Source: Morinoia aosen
Lineage: Eukaryota; Arthropoda; Malacostraca; Amphipoda; Talitridae
Direction of reading: 5' to 3'
Length of the DNA stretch: 64,000 nt
Assembly (NCBI GenBank): GCA_030386875.1
Contig: CM059563.1
Coordinates: forward strand, 52,827,602 to 52,891,601
Under the pieces are notes generated by a model. It made no database searches and had not been told where the DNA came from. It saw only the letters and a list, made by a program, of their open reading frames with translations. This document shows positions 11,860 to 24,952 of the stretch, piece by piece (the stretch's first letter is position 1; every line of letters starts with the position of its first letter). A program made the translations under genes and the position numbers.

Positions 11860-12400
11860 GTCGACTCTGATATACAACTGATGTAACCCATTACGGTGAT
11901 GAAACTATTCTTATTCTTTACAGAGATGAAAATAATCGTACTCGTTACAGTCATGAAACTAATCTTATTCAATTTAGTGGAGAAACTGATGTGACCCATT
12001 ATAGAGATGAAACTAATCTTACTCGTTACAGTGAAAAACTGCATTTTCTCGTTTCACGAGAAACCATAACTCAACTGAGAACCGAAGTAAAGAGGTGTAA
12101 CTCGCTATCAAGTTAAAAACTGTAATCGCTTACCGTAACAATGACACTGGTATAACAAACTATCATAACAATATTGGCCTATTAAACTATTGCGAAATTG
12201 ATCACACACTGTAATAGTGAAACTTCTATAAATTGATGAATATTTGACCCTGGAGTAGATCATTATGCTCAAAATGCTGGTATACATTGCGATGACAGTA
12301 AAACTGGTATTGCTGTTTTTGTTGATGCAATGGTGAAGCTGGCATGACTTATAATAATCATAAAACTGGAACAGTTTGTTACAATAGCACTTCTGCTGCA
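11860..12400. repeat. Strongly decayed minisatellite
   Basis: The word CGTTACAGTGATGAAACTRAT and relatives (GAGATGAAACTAATCTTACT, CATAACAATATTGG, ACAGTAAAACTGGTAT) recur about every 20-30 bases with much variation. The left third is better conserved than the right. I read it as an ancient tandem array. The boundaries are approximate. Confidence 0.5.
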
Positions 12401-14574
12401 ACTCGTGCTTAGTATCGCGCGAGAAGACCAGGCTGTCTCTGAAGCGACAGAATAATTAATTGTGACACTTAAGGCATTGAACTGCGTGGCTGAGACATGT
12501 TTTAATATTAACGCTAACGTAAAGAGAGGGGTATTAATTGTACTAAGTGCTGCTGAGGGTTTTTATAAAGAGTAAGAAACGTGCACTAATTTTTGTATTG
12601 GTGACTATCATTTTGATTATTAAATTTCATCTTTAAGATAATTATTGCTAGAGATAGAACCAATAGCCAAAATAATTATGTGAAGCAATTTTCCACTTTG
12701 TTTATTTTCACATGCTCAAAATTAAATTCATTTTATCGTCACTGAGAATTTTGCCCACGGTTTTATTTTCTAAAAACAGTCCTACTGTGCCTCAGTTTAG
12801 ACTTCAAATCAATCGAGGCTCAAACGAAAATTATATGACTCTATAATCACGTTGCGCAATCTAATGCATCAGGGCATTACGACTTTGTATTTCAATAACC
12901 ATAAAACAAATTTTCTTCGAAGTTGTCAGTGGTCAAACGACGTGCTTTGATTTTCAAGACTCCAAGAACTCATTTTTTCATATCGCATTTTCATATCATT
13001 CAAAACATAACTAAAATTCATCACCGCCAATCTGCGCACCGCATCGAAACACAGCTTTCATGAACTTCACGAACCTTGTTCTTTGCTAAGAAAACCTCTC
13101 TCTTTTGCACCCGTTCAGCAGCCCCCTACAGGCCAGGTTGTTTTAAGGAAGCCTTCGTTTTGGTTGGTGGTGGTGGGCCTGAGTGCCGCGTTTCTTGATC
13201 CCGTCGCTGTGATGGCTGCTCCCCGAGTGTTGGTAGAGTTGAGGCTTTCATGCGAGTGCGTCAGCTGCCATAACATTCTTTGTCAGGCTCGTAGAGAGAT
13301 AACAGGTGGCCGAGCTTCGGCCGTGTTTCACAGAGATGGGCGGCCACCTCCGCCGTGTCTAGCATTCTCGAAGCGATGGATGTTTTCTAAACAAGACTTT
13401 TATGACTCTGAAAATGATGTACGCGAGGTATTAATTCAGCGGAAGATATCAATTATTTTAATTCCTGTGCTTGCGGAGATGATAAGAACATACATTGCCC
13501 AACAGACATAGAATTTCCAACATCTTTTTAAGACGGATTTAAGAACATGAAGAATCCCTTGTACCTATTTTTACCGAGGTGACCTAAGAATTTTGTTTCT
13601 GGCTGCTCTACCTTTGCTAAGTAGGTTGTTGGACAGTCGCATGTGACTTAAAGTACGCGTACGTCCTTCGGAGACGTTTGTTGCCCATGCCATAAGATGT
13701 ACTGCGTTTTTCTTAGGATATTGTTGTCGAGAGATGTAGTAGAGGACACGCCAGTGGCTTAGCAATGCGAGTTGTTAAGCATTCATGAAGATGAAATGGA
13801 ATATTTGCTCGTGGAGAGAGTAGATGCAAGCAAGGGAAAATATTAGTTCTTAAGCATACTTAGCAATGACGGTCTGCAGGTTTGAAAAGCGGCAATGGGG
13901 AAATTTCTGCTGCGATTCTTTTCAGCTAGATGAAAACTTTGGATTTTCGAATGCTGTAAAAATATGCATGTGTGACTTTTTCATAACCTCTCCAGCACCT
14001 GCTCGAGATGTTAGGTGAGTGCTTCGCTCTGGGTGATAGTCCTGCAAACTTTAAAATGTATTGGTTAATTTTCGTAAATTGAACAAAACACCAAGTCCCT
14101 ATTTACAAAACGTTAGCAAATATTACACCTAAACCATGCAAATTTTGGTTTGATTGAAACTTGTTGACGCTCTAAGTACGGTGTGGGAAATTATTAAAAA
14201 AATATTGCGATAACAAAATAAATCGTACTTAAAATATTGAATTCATAACATCAATTTTTATATATTTTCATTTTAAATTTCTCTTTATTCTTAATCAGAT
14301 TGAAAGCAAAACAACTGATGGAAGTAGCTACAAATTACTGATTATAGAGGGTTTTTATTTGAGGGCACCCAATACCGTGTAATAAGAGCCCCATTAAGTC
14401 GCAAGAAGCACATCAAGTCAATAATCTATTTTCTGCGGACTGCTGTAGCGTGGTCTGCCCGACAGGGCAATCGCGTCCGCAATTCTTTGCTTGAGACTGC
14501 TGATGTGGGGCTGCTGTGTGCGGTGGGTGACTTGTGATTGTTGAGCGTTGCGGCGCGCGAGGCAATTTAAAAAC
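12401..14574. other. Spacer with a GC-rich pocket at about 13080-13400
   Basis: Most of this is AT-rich. The GC-rich pocket contains a small perfect palindrome, GGCCGAGCTTCGGCC-like, near 13308-13323, and a long plus-strand open frame that lacks an ATG start. No domain is recognisable. The pocket could be a CpG-type regulatory region or an old insertion, and nothing decides this. Confidence 0.35.
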
Positions 14575-15455
14575 TCCAGAGCAGGAAGGTAGAGTGGAGA
14601 AGGAGGTCTAAAGAATGAAAGTCCAGAGTAGGATGGTAGAGTGGAGGGGGAGGAAAGTCTAGCGGAGGAAGGTACAGTGGAGAAGGAGGTCCAAAGAATG
14701 AAAGTCCAGAGAAAGATGATAGAGTGGAGGAGGAGGAGGAAAGTCTAGGAGAGGAGGGTACAGTGGAGAAGGATGTTCAAAGAAAGAATGTCCATAGCAG
14801 GATGGTAGAATAGGGAAAGAAGTCTAGAGGAGAAATGTTCATTAGAGGAAGGAATAGTGGAGAATGGAGTCCAGAATAGGAAAGCCCAGGAGAGGGACGT
14901 AGGTCTAAGAATGAAGAAGTTCAATGGAAGAAAATCGAGGGGAGATGTCAGGAAGAAGTTCAAAAGAAGCAGTCAAGAGGAGGGAAATCCAGGGAAGAAA
15001 AATCTAAGCTTCGGAAGTCCAAGGAAAATAACTAAGGAGCAGGGAAGTCCAGCAAAGGAAAGTCTAGGGAGGAAGGAAGTAGAATGGGCGAGAGTTCATG
15101 GGAAGGAAGTCTAAGGAATGGTGGTCTAAAAGGAGGGAGGTCTAAGGCTGGAAAATCCAAGGCAAAAAAGTTCTAGGATTTTGGAGTTCAAGGAACTGAA
15201 GCTCATAGGAGTGCAGTCCAAATGAGAGAGTCCAAGGGAAAGAATTCCAAAGGAGAGAAATCCAGGATAGAGAAATCCAACCGAGATAAGTCCAAGGGAT
15301 ATAATTTCAGGAGAGAGAAAAACAGGAGAGAAAATTCCAGGACAAAAAAAAAAGTCTAGGAGAAGGTAGTAGAACGTAGGAGAGCTCAGGAGAGAGCAGC
15401 CAGTGGGGGGAGGTCCAAGGAATGGGAGGCCAGGGGAGGGAAGTTCACGGAAATC
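14575..15455. repeat. Purine-rich degenerate minisatellite
   Basis: Nearly 900 bases of the plus strand are built from words such as GGAAAGTCTAGG, GGTAGAGTGGAG, AAATCCAAGG and AGAGAGAAATCCAGG, with very few pyrimidines besides the recurring TC or TCC. Left of about 14800 a composite unit near 88 bp can be seen (GGTAGAGTGG blocks alternating with AAAGTCTAG blocks). Further right the spacing shortens to about 15-17 bp. Strand asymmetry like this can form triplex or otherwise non-B DNA. Confidence 0.85.
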
Positions 15456-18400
15456 CATGTCGGTGTGAGGTCGAAAAATAATTTCAAGGTACAAAGACGG
15501 TTGACCAATTCCAATGATTTACGCCCCTACACGTTGCACCAAAATCGGTCCGTAAAATTATCAAGACAAGAGAAAGAGAACGAACGATGAATTTTCAATT
15601 CGATTCAGGAACATCAAACTCTTCAGCTCTAGTTCTGTTAGATGGTCCGGTAAGAGAATGCGCGTAGGAGGAAATAGTTTTTGTAGCCTTGTTTTTTCTG
15701 GCATTCGTGATTCTGTAAACTCAGACCGGTGTTCAAATACGAACACAGATAAAACGCTCATGCAGGATCACACTTCGAACTATTGGGAAATGGGTGGATC
15801 ATTGGCCGTCCTACTTCCATATTTTAAATAAAAAGCAATCTATTCACTGTACTATGTGCGGAAAAATAAAATGCCTAAAAACCTCCATGAACCAATACCA
15901 CGACGGGCAAGACTCCTTATGTAAATGCACAATCGCTCTGGATTTATCATGTAAAAAAATTTTGTTTCACATCCTTAAATCTCCATCTGAAGTCCTGCTC
16001 ACACCATTTTCACTCCAAGCCGTAAATATATTTTTATATCGGAAAAAAGTATCACCGACCTGAAATTCAGATAACCTTGAAATTCAGATAACCTTCAGAC
16101 CTACGCACCTTGGAAAGCTTGAAAAGGATATCAATTTTTTTCATGTGTTTGTGAAGATGGTAGGACACCACATTAACTAACGAAGATAATATTTTGAATC
16201 ATATTTTTAGACAGGTTCAACAACATGCGGGAAATGTACTTAATTTTATGGATGTGACCTTAGAATTTTGCAGGGAGTGAGATGCGTTATGCAAGAGAGT
16301 GAGCTCTTCCCTTTTGCTCTTCCCGTCATCTTCTGAAAAGTAAGAAAAAAACAGTAACACAATACAAATGCATGGAATGAATCAAGATAAGCCAGTTTCT
16401 TCTCATGAAGCAGGCTGCATTTAGCTCGAGCAGGGAGAAAACTGTTCCTTAATCTTTGTGCGCTTCTCACGATCATGAAGAGATGTTGACTCTCTCTTTG
16501 CTGTTCGATACACACGGACTGATCAACAGAACGATGCAGAAGCAAAAGTTGCGATAATGTTTTTAAGTCAGTCGCCTTCAGGAATATTGCAATAATATTT
16601 TGATGCCTGTCGTCCTCATGGATGTTACAATATTTCTATGCCAAGAGTCTTTATTTGCTGCGAGAAGAAATCAGACAAAAATGGAATACTTGTTTCAACA
16701 GGCGTTAACTGAGAATTTCATTCATACAATTTCTGAAGGAATACTTAAAAGGAAGCTAAAAAACTTGCCCATATTTTCACATTTCAGAATGAAACCAATT
16801 TTCGTCTGATGAAAGTGATATATTTCTAACTCTCTTGTCTTTGGTTTTCAAGTATTTCATTCAGCACTTTGAGGCAGAAGTGGATTTTTTACGAAAAATA
16901 CTTTTCGGGAAGACGCATGATGACTCGAAATTCGTACACCTCACTTGAGCCGTAGGTACACTGCTAGGTGAAGGCCTCTTTAAGCTTTCTAGATGAGGTC
17001 ACGTTAATACTAGATGAGGTCATGCCAACAAATGTCTCGAGAGATATTGATTCACTCGCTGTGGAAACTTATTGTACGTTAAACAGGCAAGGCTTTAATT
17101 AACGAAGCATTGCTAAAGGTGCCTAGTATAGTAGTAAGTCTATGTCATATTACAGGAATGCTATGAAAACGAGAATTTATTGAAATACTTCGTTCAATTA
17201 GCCATGACAATGATTGGCGTCCAGAATACCAGATTGCTAGTCGTTTTTCACTGAATGGTTTGTACAAATCCATACATCGACCAGGAACGGTTTGATTTCT
17301 CGACGGTGTCATGCATTAAAAGATACCAAACGAGGCAATGCGTCGACCCAATTGTGAGCGAGAGTAATACAAATGTACGGGCTTTGAGAGCGCCACGATC
17401 CAATGACTGCAGAACTGCGATACTATTCGGGTGCGCCCTATGTTGGTTACATTGATCGCAATCCCAGCCACCATCGTCGGATACACCTGCTATACAATTA
17501 ATTTATATTTATTTCTCTCCAGTGTATTGAGTGATTGAAAAAATTCTCACAATTCTTAATATTTAATAAGAATGGAGATAATTTTTTGAACACTCATTGT
17601 TGCAGATTAGTGTGTATCCGCACTTGCTCTGAGAAATAATTCGATTTCATTCAGGGCAATAGAAAAAAACTGATTCAGAATACCCAAATTCCGGTAAATT
17701 AATCCAGGATAAAGAACAACAGATGTAGACAGGTTTTTAACATCAATTTTGCGTGCGCATCGTGCCCTCACTGGCTTTTCACTTTTACTCGAAAAATTTT
17801 CATAATCAAAACGTCATAATATTTAACTGTTACCGCAAAAAGCAGATGATTTTACAATAATACTTAAAATCTTCACTATTTATTACTATATGTCACTATG
17901 CACAATGTCATGTTTCAAAAACATGACTGTAAAAGAAGAGACGTTAAGAATTTGACGAAGCGATTGGCCTACGCTCTTGTTCAAATGAAATTCTAAAAGA
18001 ACCACATAAGTCTAAGAATCAACGAGGAAGCATCATGTCATCTATACCTTCTGGAAGAATCTTTGTTTGGACGCCGATGAAACAAGGATTGCCAACAGAA
18101 ATTGCCACGAACTTCAACATGTAAATTAGCATAAGGGTTACTTAATATTAATAGTGTTTTATGGGGAAAATTTGTATAGATATATTAGCGAAAGTAAGTA
18201 CCAATGTATTTGAATCGTTTTAGGAAATATCTTCCGTTCATATATCAATCTTGCGATACCGTTATTACTAGTCAGCATCTCAAATGATCGCGTCGCCGTG
18301 AGGGTTGCCTTTGAAAGGGAGAGTCAAGTCAGTGAGGCCGTGGCAACCGTTCAGTTAAGAGCTCAGAACACGTCGTGCTGGCCTGTCCCTTTGGGACTGG

Positions 18401-19189
18401 CTAGGGCCTTGTCTTTTTTGTAACAATATGTAATCAAGTGAACTACGGATATATCATCAAGTAACGTAAATTAATTGGTTGTCACGGAACACATATTAGC
18501 TACCTTTCCTGGAGTCCTCAGATAAGATAAGTCCCAATCATATAACACTTATCCGTTCTAATGCATCCTCATTTCTTGCCTCTGTGCAATAGGTAATTCA
18601 TAGAAACTTTCAGCATACATCCGATGTTTTATTAAATGTGACTAAGTGCGTTAGATCCATTTTGATTATTTCTGTGTCAAGATTAGATAATAAATAGTGA
18701 TGTCAATGCCTCGTAAATTTCCCCTTAAATAAGAGAAGAGTTATCGTTTCTGTTGAAGAGAAAAGGTTAACCCGCTACCATATTAATTGATTAATTGAAT
18801 AACGTAAAATACTAATTATATTGGAGACGTTGAAAAGTCTCGATTGATCTTTATTGATAAAATAAAATAATTGTGACCTTAAGTCACGACGATTATCAAA
18901 AGAAATGACAGCAACTGAAAGAAACAACGACGAATTATGCTGGAAAAGAAGAGCCCCATAACACAACATTGAGTAAGAACCACTAAGCATAACGTTGACT
19001 TACTTCCGATTGACTCTAATGTAATCGGAAATGTCAACCAGAAAACAGTCATGTTCAATTTTGAGTGAATATGTAACATTCTATGGTATATATTGTATAT
19101 GCTATATGCCAAGCCTTTTCCTCTTTTCAGTAGAGGGTGGCTCGCATCATTGACATAATACTTTACAGGGAATGTACATGATAGGGGTT
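15456..19189. other. Long AT-rich non-coding spacer
   Basis: Only short open frames at chance length occur here. A 17-bp direct duplication (GAAATTCAGATAACCTT) sits at 16062-16095. I see no other structure. Confidence 0.4.
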
Positions 19190-19402
19190 CCCCAGGCCCC
19201 TAGTCTCGCCCGAGCTTTAGGCCTCATGTTCCTCTCGTTTAGTGCTCAGGTAACATTCCTTGAGGACAGTGACCACACTGCAGGCAACGACCCTGATTTG
19301 CCGCGTCAGCGTTTTTCACGCCAACTGCCGCTTACAGGGCTTGAACCCGTGCATGAAGCACCGAACGCAAGCGCTCTGTACACTCGGCCAATGCGAGGCT
19401 TC
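19190..19402 (-). mobile_element. tRNA-derived SINE
   Basis: Read on the minus strand, the element starts GCATTGGCCGAGTGTACAGA, which contains a canonical pol III A box (TGGCCGAGTG). About 45 bases later comes a perfect B box GGTTCAAGCC inside a T-arm-like hairpin (ACGGG / CCTGT). The acceptor stem cannot be closed, and a GC-rich body of about 130 bases follows, so this is a SINE head and body rather than a tRNA gene. The head resembles class II tRNAs (Ser/Leu type, GGCCGAGTG). The 3' boundary is uncertain. I do not recognise the body as a named SINE family. Confidence 0.6.
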
Positions 19403-19681
19403 AACAGGAAGAAAACATTCTGGATGAAAATTATACCATAAATTTTGCATTTAACTACAATGTATCGATGATGTGCACAGTCTGAGAATCACTTGAACAC
19501 CGTAATGAGTTTGATACTTTTTCGTACGTATTTTGCTGACCTTAAAGCATGAGCTACACTAAGTTTGCTTTAATTAAAACTTGCCTACGACTCTAATTAT
19601 TCTCTCTGAAGGCAACAAACGATTGAGCCACAACCTGAAAACCCTCTCATCAAATTTTGAGCCCTTGAGCTAGAAAAGCTC

Positions 19682-20042
19682 TGATGAAGAAGCTACTACA
19701 CAATATAATGTAAAAATTTTAATGAAAGAACTACTACACAATATAATATAAAACTTCTAATGGAAGAACTACTACACAATATAATATAAAACTTCTAATG
19801 AAAGAACTACTACACAATATAATATAAAACTAATGAAAGAACTACTACACAATATAATATAAAACTTCTAATGAAAGAACTACTACACAATATAATGTAA
19901 AACTTCTAATGAAAGAACTACTACACAATATAATATAAAACTTCTAATGAAAGAACTAATACACAATATAATGTAAAACTTCTAATGAAAGAACTACTAC
20001 ACAATATAATGTAAAACTTCTAATGAAAGAACTACTACACAA
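19682..20042. repeat. 38-bp minisatellite, about 9 units
   Basis: The unit AATGAAAGAACTACTACACA followed by ATATAATATAAAACTTCT is repeated head to tail with one or two changes per unit (ATATAATGTA variants). One unit is a few bases short. High identity implies recent amplification. Confidence 0.96.
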
Positions 20043-22391
20043 ATATTCTGGTATTTTAAATTACTTCTGAGATCAATCAAGACATGATCCCACTCCCGCA
20101 CTGGCTCGCCATTCTACTCGTTCGTACATATATCAAATCGCCGTTTCATTCAAACTCAACTCAATAACGCCAACTTACAAAGCAAAGCGCTATTGTTATT
20201 TAATATTGACTGTTATGGATGGAAAAATTTTGTATATGATGAAGCCGTAGTCATGTTCACTCACTTTCACTCATTTATAACACGTAAAGTTGTTTGTCCT
20301 CTCTTTAGTTGCTAAACTGAGTAACGTATTCATTAAGTTGCTTACCTTTTGTTTTTCAAAATTGAAGTTGTCTGGAAATTATTACAATTTTTCTTAACAG
20401 GATCATATTATTGCGTCATTCCGGCCATTCTCTTTCTGCTTTTTTTTTAATAAAATGGAGTAGGAATCAAATGCCCTCTGTTTAACTTATACCACCACTG
20501 TTCCCGCTAAGGCAACTAATTTTCACTGTATTTTACTAAAGTGAAGCAGCCGGCCAACACACTCCCCTGCTCACACACACACCAGCTGAAGTGATCATTA
20601 CGCTCGCGTTTCATTCACGTTACCAGCGCGTAGGACGCAATACAGGCAAGGCTCAACACAATGGCGCCCGCACACAAAGCCTTCCCTTGTTTGTTGGCGA
20701 CGCTAGCAGTAATTACAGATCAAACAGACGTAACCTTGCCTTCATATCTCTGTTTCAATCCAGGTGTTGAATTTGAGGTCAATTCTCTTGGGAGCTGAAT
20801 TTTTGACCGTGATTCGCTTCATTAAAATCTGTTTAATCACTCCGTGATTTCACCCATGGTCAGGTTTTGAAAATATTATTTTTGACATTGTCTTTCAAAT
20901 TTTATGAAAATCGGGAGGTTCAAGTTTCGCTGATATTAATTAACTCGACCTCTAATTGCTTGTCAAACATGTGCGCGCTCGTCAACAGGCCTTTGGGAAA
21001 TCTAGGAATAAATTAAGTTAATTAGTGATAGTTAGACTGGTCAGGCTTGTGGTGACTCCGTAATTGGCACTAAAGCCGATGCACTGCACCTGTAGCTGTC
21101 AAGTAGAATTACAAAATGAAATACTGATGCAAGTTTCATTCACTCTGAAGTATTGCGAGCGCTCAGAGTGGTTTGTTAGCTGCCCTTGAATTTTCTGATC
21201 AAACGAATGGTAAAAGTGTGCCGGGATTACTCTAAGATAGTAAATCTTTTAGATAAATATTAATGAAATGAAGGGTCGTGTTCGTATTGAAGTACCCTTC
21301 AACGGCTTTGAAAAATAGTTCCATCATTCTCCAGTCTATTGATTGATCCTGAACACTAGCTACATAAAGCATTCATTCGTATCTTGGAATGTGCTCTCCG
21401 GATAAAAAAATTAAACAAATATTCTTATTCGAGCTCCAATATCAACTATGTTCATCAATCGGTGTTCAAAGCTGCGATCGAAGTTTATGTTAAATGCAAG
21501 TACTAAACACACATGAGTCTCAATTCAGAATTTATGGGGTTGAGACTTACTTTTTAGTTGCTTCACAACGATTGTCCGAAAACATGAGGTCCCGGAAGAG
21601 CGAAAAAGAGGTGTTGCATTGTTTAGGTGGAGGGATACCCTTCAGAGGAAATAGCGAAATTCGGGAGTACTTCATGCTGCGTTGTTATGTGATTCTAGCA
21701 ACACAAGAAGCAATCCAGTACGTACGGGAATTTTGGGCGAAATTGTGGTCGGAAAAAATTCTAACTAAGAAGGACCACCACTGTATGTCCCGTATCATTG
21801 ACCAAAATCAGTTTTTATTACGGATGGAACTACAGCCAAATTTAAATGATGGCTTTTATCTTATTCTTTCTGAATGATTTCCTCGAAGGGAACTCCATAC
21901 AATGGTTGAATGGAGCAGAGTGGCACGTAAACGAATGATGTTAACTCCTGCCCACAAGTACATTCGTTTACAGTGGACCAAAGCACTCGTATTTTAAACT
22001 GTAGTGAAGTGAAGAAGTGTAATGCGAGCAGTTAATTACGATTCTGCTTTCATAGTCAAGATGCTCGCCGTCGTATATATTGAAGACGTCATGACGCCCC
22101 CAAGAAAGCCTGTGTGCAATGGCTGATACAAGGTCTGTCAAGTTCTGGGGCTGTCCCAACTACACAGAAGTGAGTCCTTCAGTTCGGATATCCGTCATAC
22201 TGAACCAGCGTGTCTACATTGAGCGTATAGAAAAGCAAGTTTTGCCATTTGCACAATATATGGATAAAGAAGGGGTTGTTGCTTCGTTTATTTTCTTGCT
22301 CGCTTAAAGTATACCGCCAGTGAGCTCAGAGTGGAGGGCACATCAAATCTGGCATTGATGTACCAGAGGTAACTAATATGTATAAAATTAG
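20043..22391. other. Spacer with a CpG-richer patch at about 20550-20720
   Basis: The GC-richer patch holds CACACA runs and AATGGCGCCC but no decisive promoter element. A 127-codon ATG frame at 21494-21877 is the longest non-repetitive one in this part. It has no motif I recognise, and its length is within what chance gives for 64 kb at this base composition. Confidence 0.35.
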
Positions 22392-22678
22392 TTTCACGCG
22401 TTCCCCGTGTATTGGTCATTTGTGCTGGACTGCTGGTACCATTTGGTAAATTGCTCTTTCACGCATCGGTACAAATGAACAACATATCATCTGTTTAGCG
22501 ATCTGTTTCTAAAATACATGTTATCAAACGAGGTTCAATGTTGTCGTGCAATAACATTTTCTTATTCCTTAGTAAGGATAAAATTTATATGAGCAGTCAA
22601 GTCTATTTTCCAATTCTGCATTTTGCGACCTAACGACACCAACCGCTGACAACCGTGGAAACGCGGTGAACGTGTTAA
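22392..22678 (+). mobile_element. TTAA-type MITE, family B, copy 1 (287 bp)
   Basis: The left end is TTTCACGCGTTCCCCGTG. The reverse complement of the right end is TTTAACACGTTCACCGCG. These are imperfect inverted repeats of about 18 bp. The interior (GGTAAATTG, CATCGGTACAAATGAA, ATCTGTTT, CGTGCAATA, TGAGCAG-CAAGTC-ATTTTCC) matches the second copy at 30761-31012. The left TTAA is degraded. Confidence 0.7.
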
Positions 22679-24518
22679 ACCTTTACTTCTCATCAAAGTA
22701 CCTCATTCTGAAGGCTTGCTAATCAAACTTGACGGAGTAAGCCTAGCTAATGCTTGATAGTAAGCAACTGGCATTAATGAGCACAAGCTTAAGCTTTAAC
22801 AAGTATCTGTTCAATAAAGCTACGTGTTTATGCTCAATAATTGCATTATTTACGAATAAAAATAAGATTTATAATATTTTTGTATCATTTTCGAAAGTAT
22901 GTGTATCATTCCATATGAGATGGATATATAACTGCTGAGAAAATGTAAAAAGTCACTTCCGATTCGGTATACAGGCCATAATATGTTAACGTTTTATTGG
23001 CAAACCGTTGTGCAGCTAAAAATAAAGTAAAGTTGAACTCACCTGGGCAATCAGAACTTAAAGTTTCTGATTAAACTCTTGAAGTGTCACGCACTGTCAC
23101 CAGGTACACGTGTGACTAAACTTCAAACTTGAAGAGCATGAAGTATATTGCTTTTGACATGCTATAAGCTAATGCGTCTCTAAAATACTCTTTTGACTGC
23201 GTGAGAAACTGCTTCATGATACTTTAAGTTTAAGCCATGATCATAAGATAATGCTATAGTGAAAAAGATATTGCCTGGGTGGATTATGATTGTGAAGCAC
23301 GCCATAACACAGCCAGCATTTGGAGTTTCCTTTTTATTGCTGGCTCAGTAAGTCGAAGTGCAAATGAATTTTTATGCAGCTTGTCTTAGTTTCCATAAAA
23401 TGGCTGTATTCAAATTACAGTCTTTGATTGCGTGGAAACATTTCTTGACGAAAAAAACGAGATGTTTTAGCACTGGTGGTCAATAGAACCATAACTGTCT
23501 CGAATGGCTTTAAATTATCAAGTATTTCGTACCATCACAGTAACGTTATTACTGGGCGTTAACGTATTGTTTAAAACAATGCGTTTGTCCTTATTTTGAC
23601 GCGAGTAATTCCTTTGCATATCTTGCACAAACTTTTCAATGTATTCAAAGAATTTGCTTAAGAAACTTTTATAATAATCAGAGCTTCAAGGCCCACCTAT
23701 GCATGAACTGATGCGTGGGACAAATTTTAATTCAAATGTAAATTTTGTTTCGTTCGGAGGGAGTAGTGGCCAGCTCGCGTTGCTCTTTCTTCAAGTTTAA
23801 TCGAACTCTGCCCCAAGTTTCGAACGAGGGGTTAATTACTAAAGTTTCTCATTAAATTTGCTTGACTTGGCAGGGACTTCAGGCATAAGATAAGCAGTTA
23901 ACAGTCTTGCATTTATCTAAATTACTTCAAATCATTGTCGAACTTGCACCAGTTGCCTATCTAAAACTTCTCGTAATGACGCCCGGCACGTCATACATTT
24001 CTTCTCAACGATCATCTCGTAATTTTTCAACTTTTCGTCGTTAGAGATTGATTTCGTAATAAAATTAGGGGCAGACTAGGCTTCGAAAACTTTTACTCGA
24101 CTTGAGCTGATTATTTTTGATGGAATTTTTGAACACAGACCAACGAATATTGAGTACCCAAGTTGAAAGAAAGTCTGTCTTTAATTTCTTTTGCTATGAA
24201 GAAATTCATCTCATAATTTTTTCCCCTTGCTTTTGTGTCCACGTTACTTTAATTAATTGAAGGATTTTTTCACGTGTCAGTATTCAGAGTTGGCAAATTT
24301 GAATGAAATTAGTTATCAGTTCACTGAAAATACCATAGTTCGTATTGAAGTATCTAGGGATTTATTTATACCGTATTTATCAGCGGAGAATATGCACATG
24401 ACCATAATATCACGGAGTGTCCAGGTACAAGCATTAAGTTTACATCGTTACATTCAACATAGCAACCATGTGCATAATCATAGAAAAATTACGTGGTCTG
24501 ATAAGGATCGCTTCAACA
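22679..24518. other. Non-coding spacer
   Basis: AT-rich, without supported genes. I see only short imperfect hairpins. Confidence 0.4.
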
Positions 24519-24722
24519 GGTAACGTTACTTCTACGGATAAAATTTTTACTACGAATAATATTATTATCACGGATAACACTGCTACAACGGATAACGTGG
24601 TTTCATCGGAAAACATTCCTACACTGGATAGCATTCCTATATCGGAAAACATTCCTACATTGGATAACATTGGTTTATCCGATAACATTCCTTCATCGGA
24701 TAACATTGCTACAACGGATGAC
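24519..24722. repeat. 18-bp minisatellite, about 11 units
   Basis: Units of exactly 18 bp with consensus GATAACATTCCTACATCG keep perfect phase across about 200 bases despite substitutions. The phase gives a plus-strand frame whose product is a six-residue repeat of the type D-N-I-P-T-S. It lies within a 105-codon ATG frame (24468-24785) with no recognisable flanking domain, so I call it a repeat, not a gene. Confidence 0.9.
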
Positions 24723-24785
24723 AGAGAACGGTTGCATCAGGTTAGTAGTGTTGAGTCTCGTGCAGATCGTGTGAAGTCGGGATGA

Positions 24786-24952
24786 AACATTGAAACACTT
24801 TTTTTTGCCCTGACTACAACAAAAGTGTTCCGGAGAAGTGAGGGAAGAAAGTCCCTATTAGTATAGAACAATGTTTTTTTTTGCTGAAAATGCAACAAAA
24901 GTGTTTCGGAGAATTGAGGGAAGAAAGTCACAATTAGCATAAAACAATGGAG
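24786..24952. repeat. Tandem duplication, 2 copies of about 83 bp
   Basis: Two adjacent copies share a T run with TGC, then CAACAAAAGTGTT, CGGAGAA, TGAGGGAAGAAAGTC, ATTAG and AAACAATG. Identity is about 85 percent. Confidence 0.88.

Noticed and set aside
13083-13511. 142-codon plus-strand frame
   Set aside because: It starts at TTG, lies in a GC-rich pocket that lowers stop frequency, and has no recognisable domain.
19317-19396. A tRNA gene on the minus strand
   Set aside because: A and B boxes and a T arm are present, but the acceptor stem does not pair and a SINE-like body follows.
21494-21877. 127-codon ATG frame
   Set aside because: No recognisable motif. At roughly 38 percent GC about one frame of this length is expected by chance over both strands of 64 kb.
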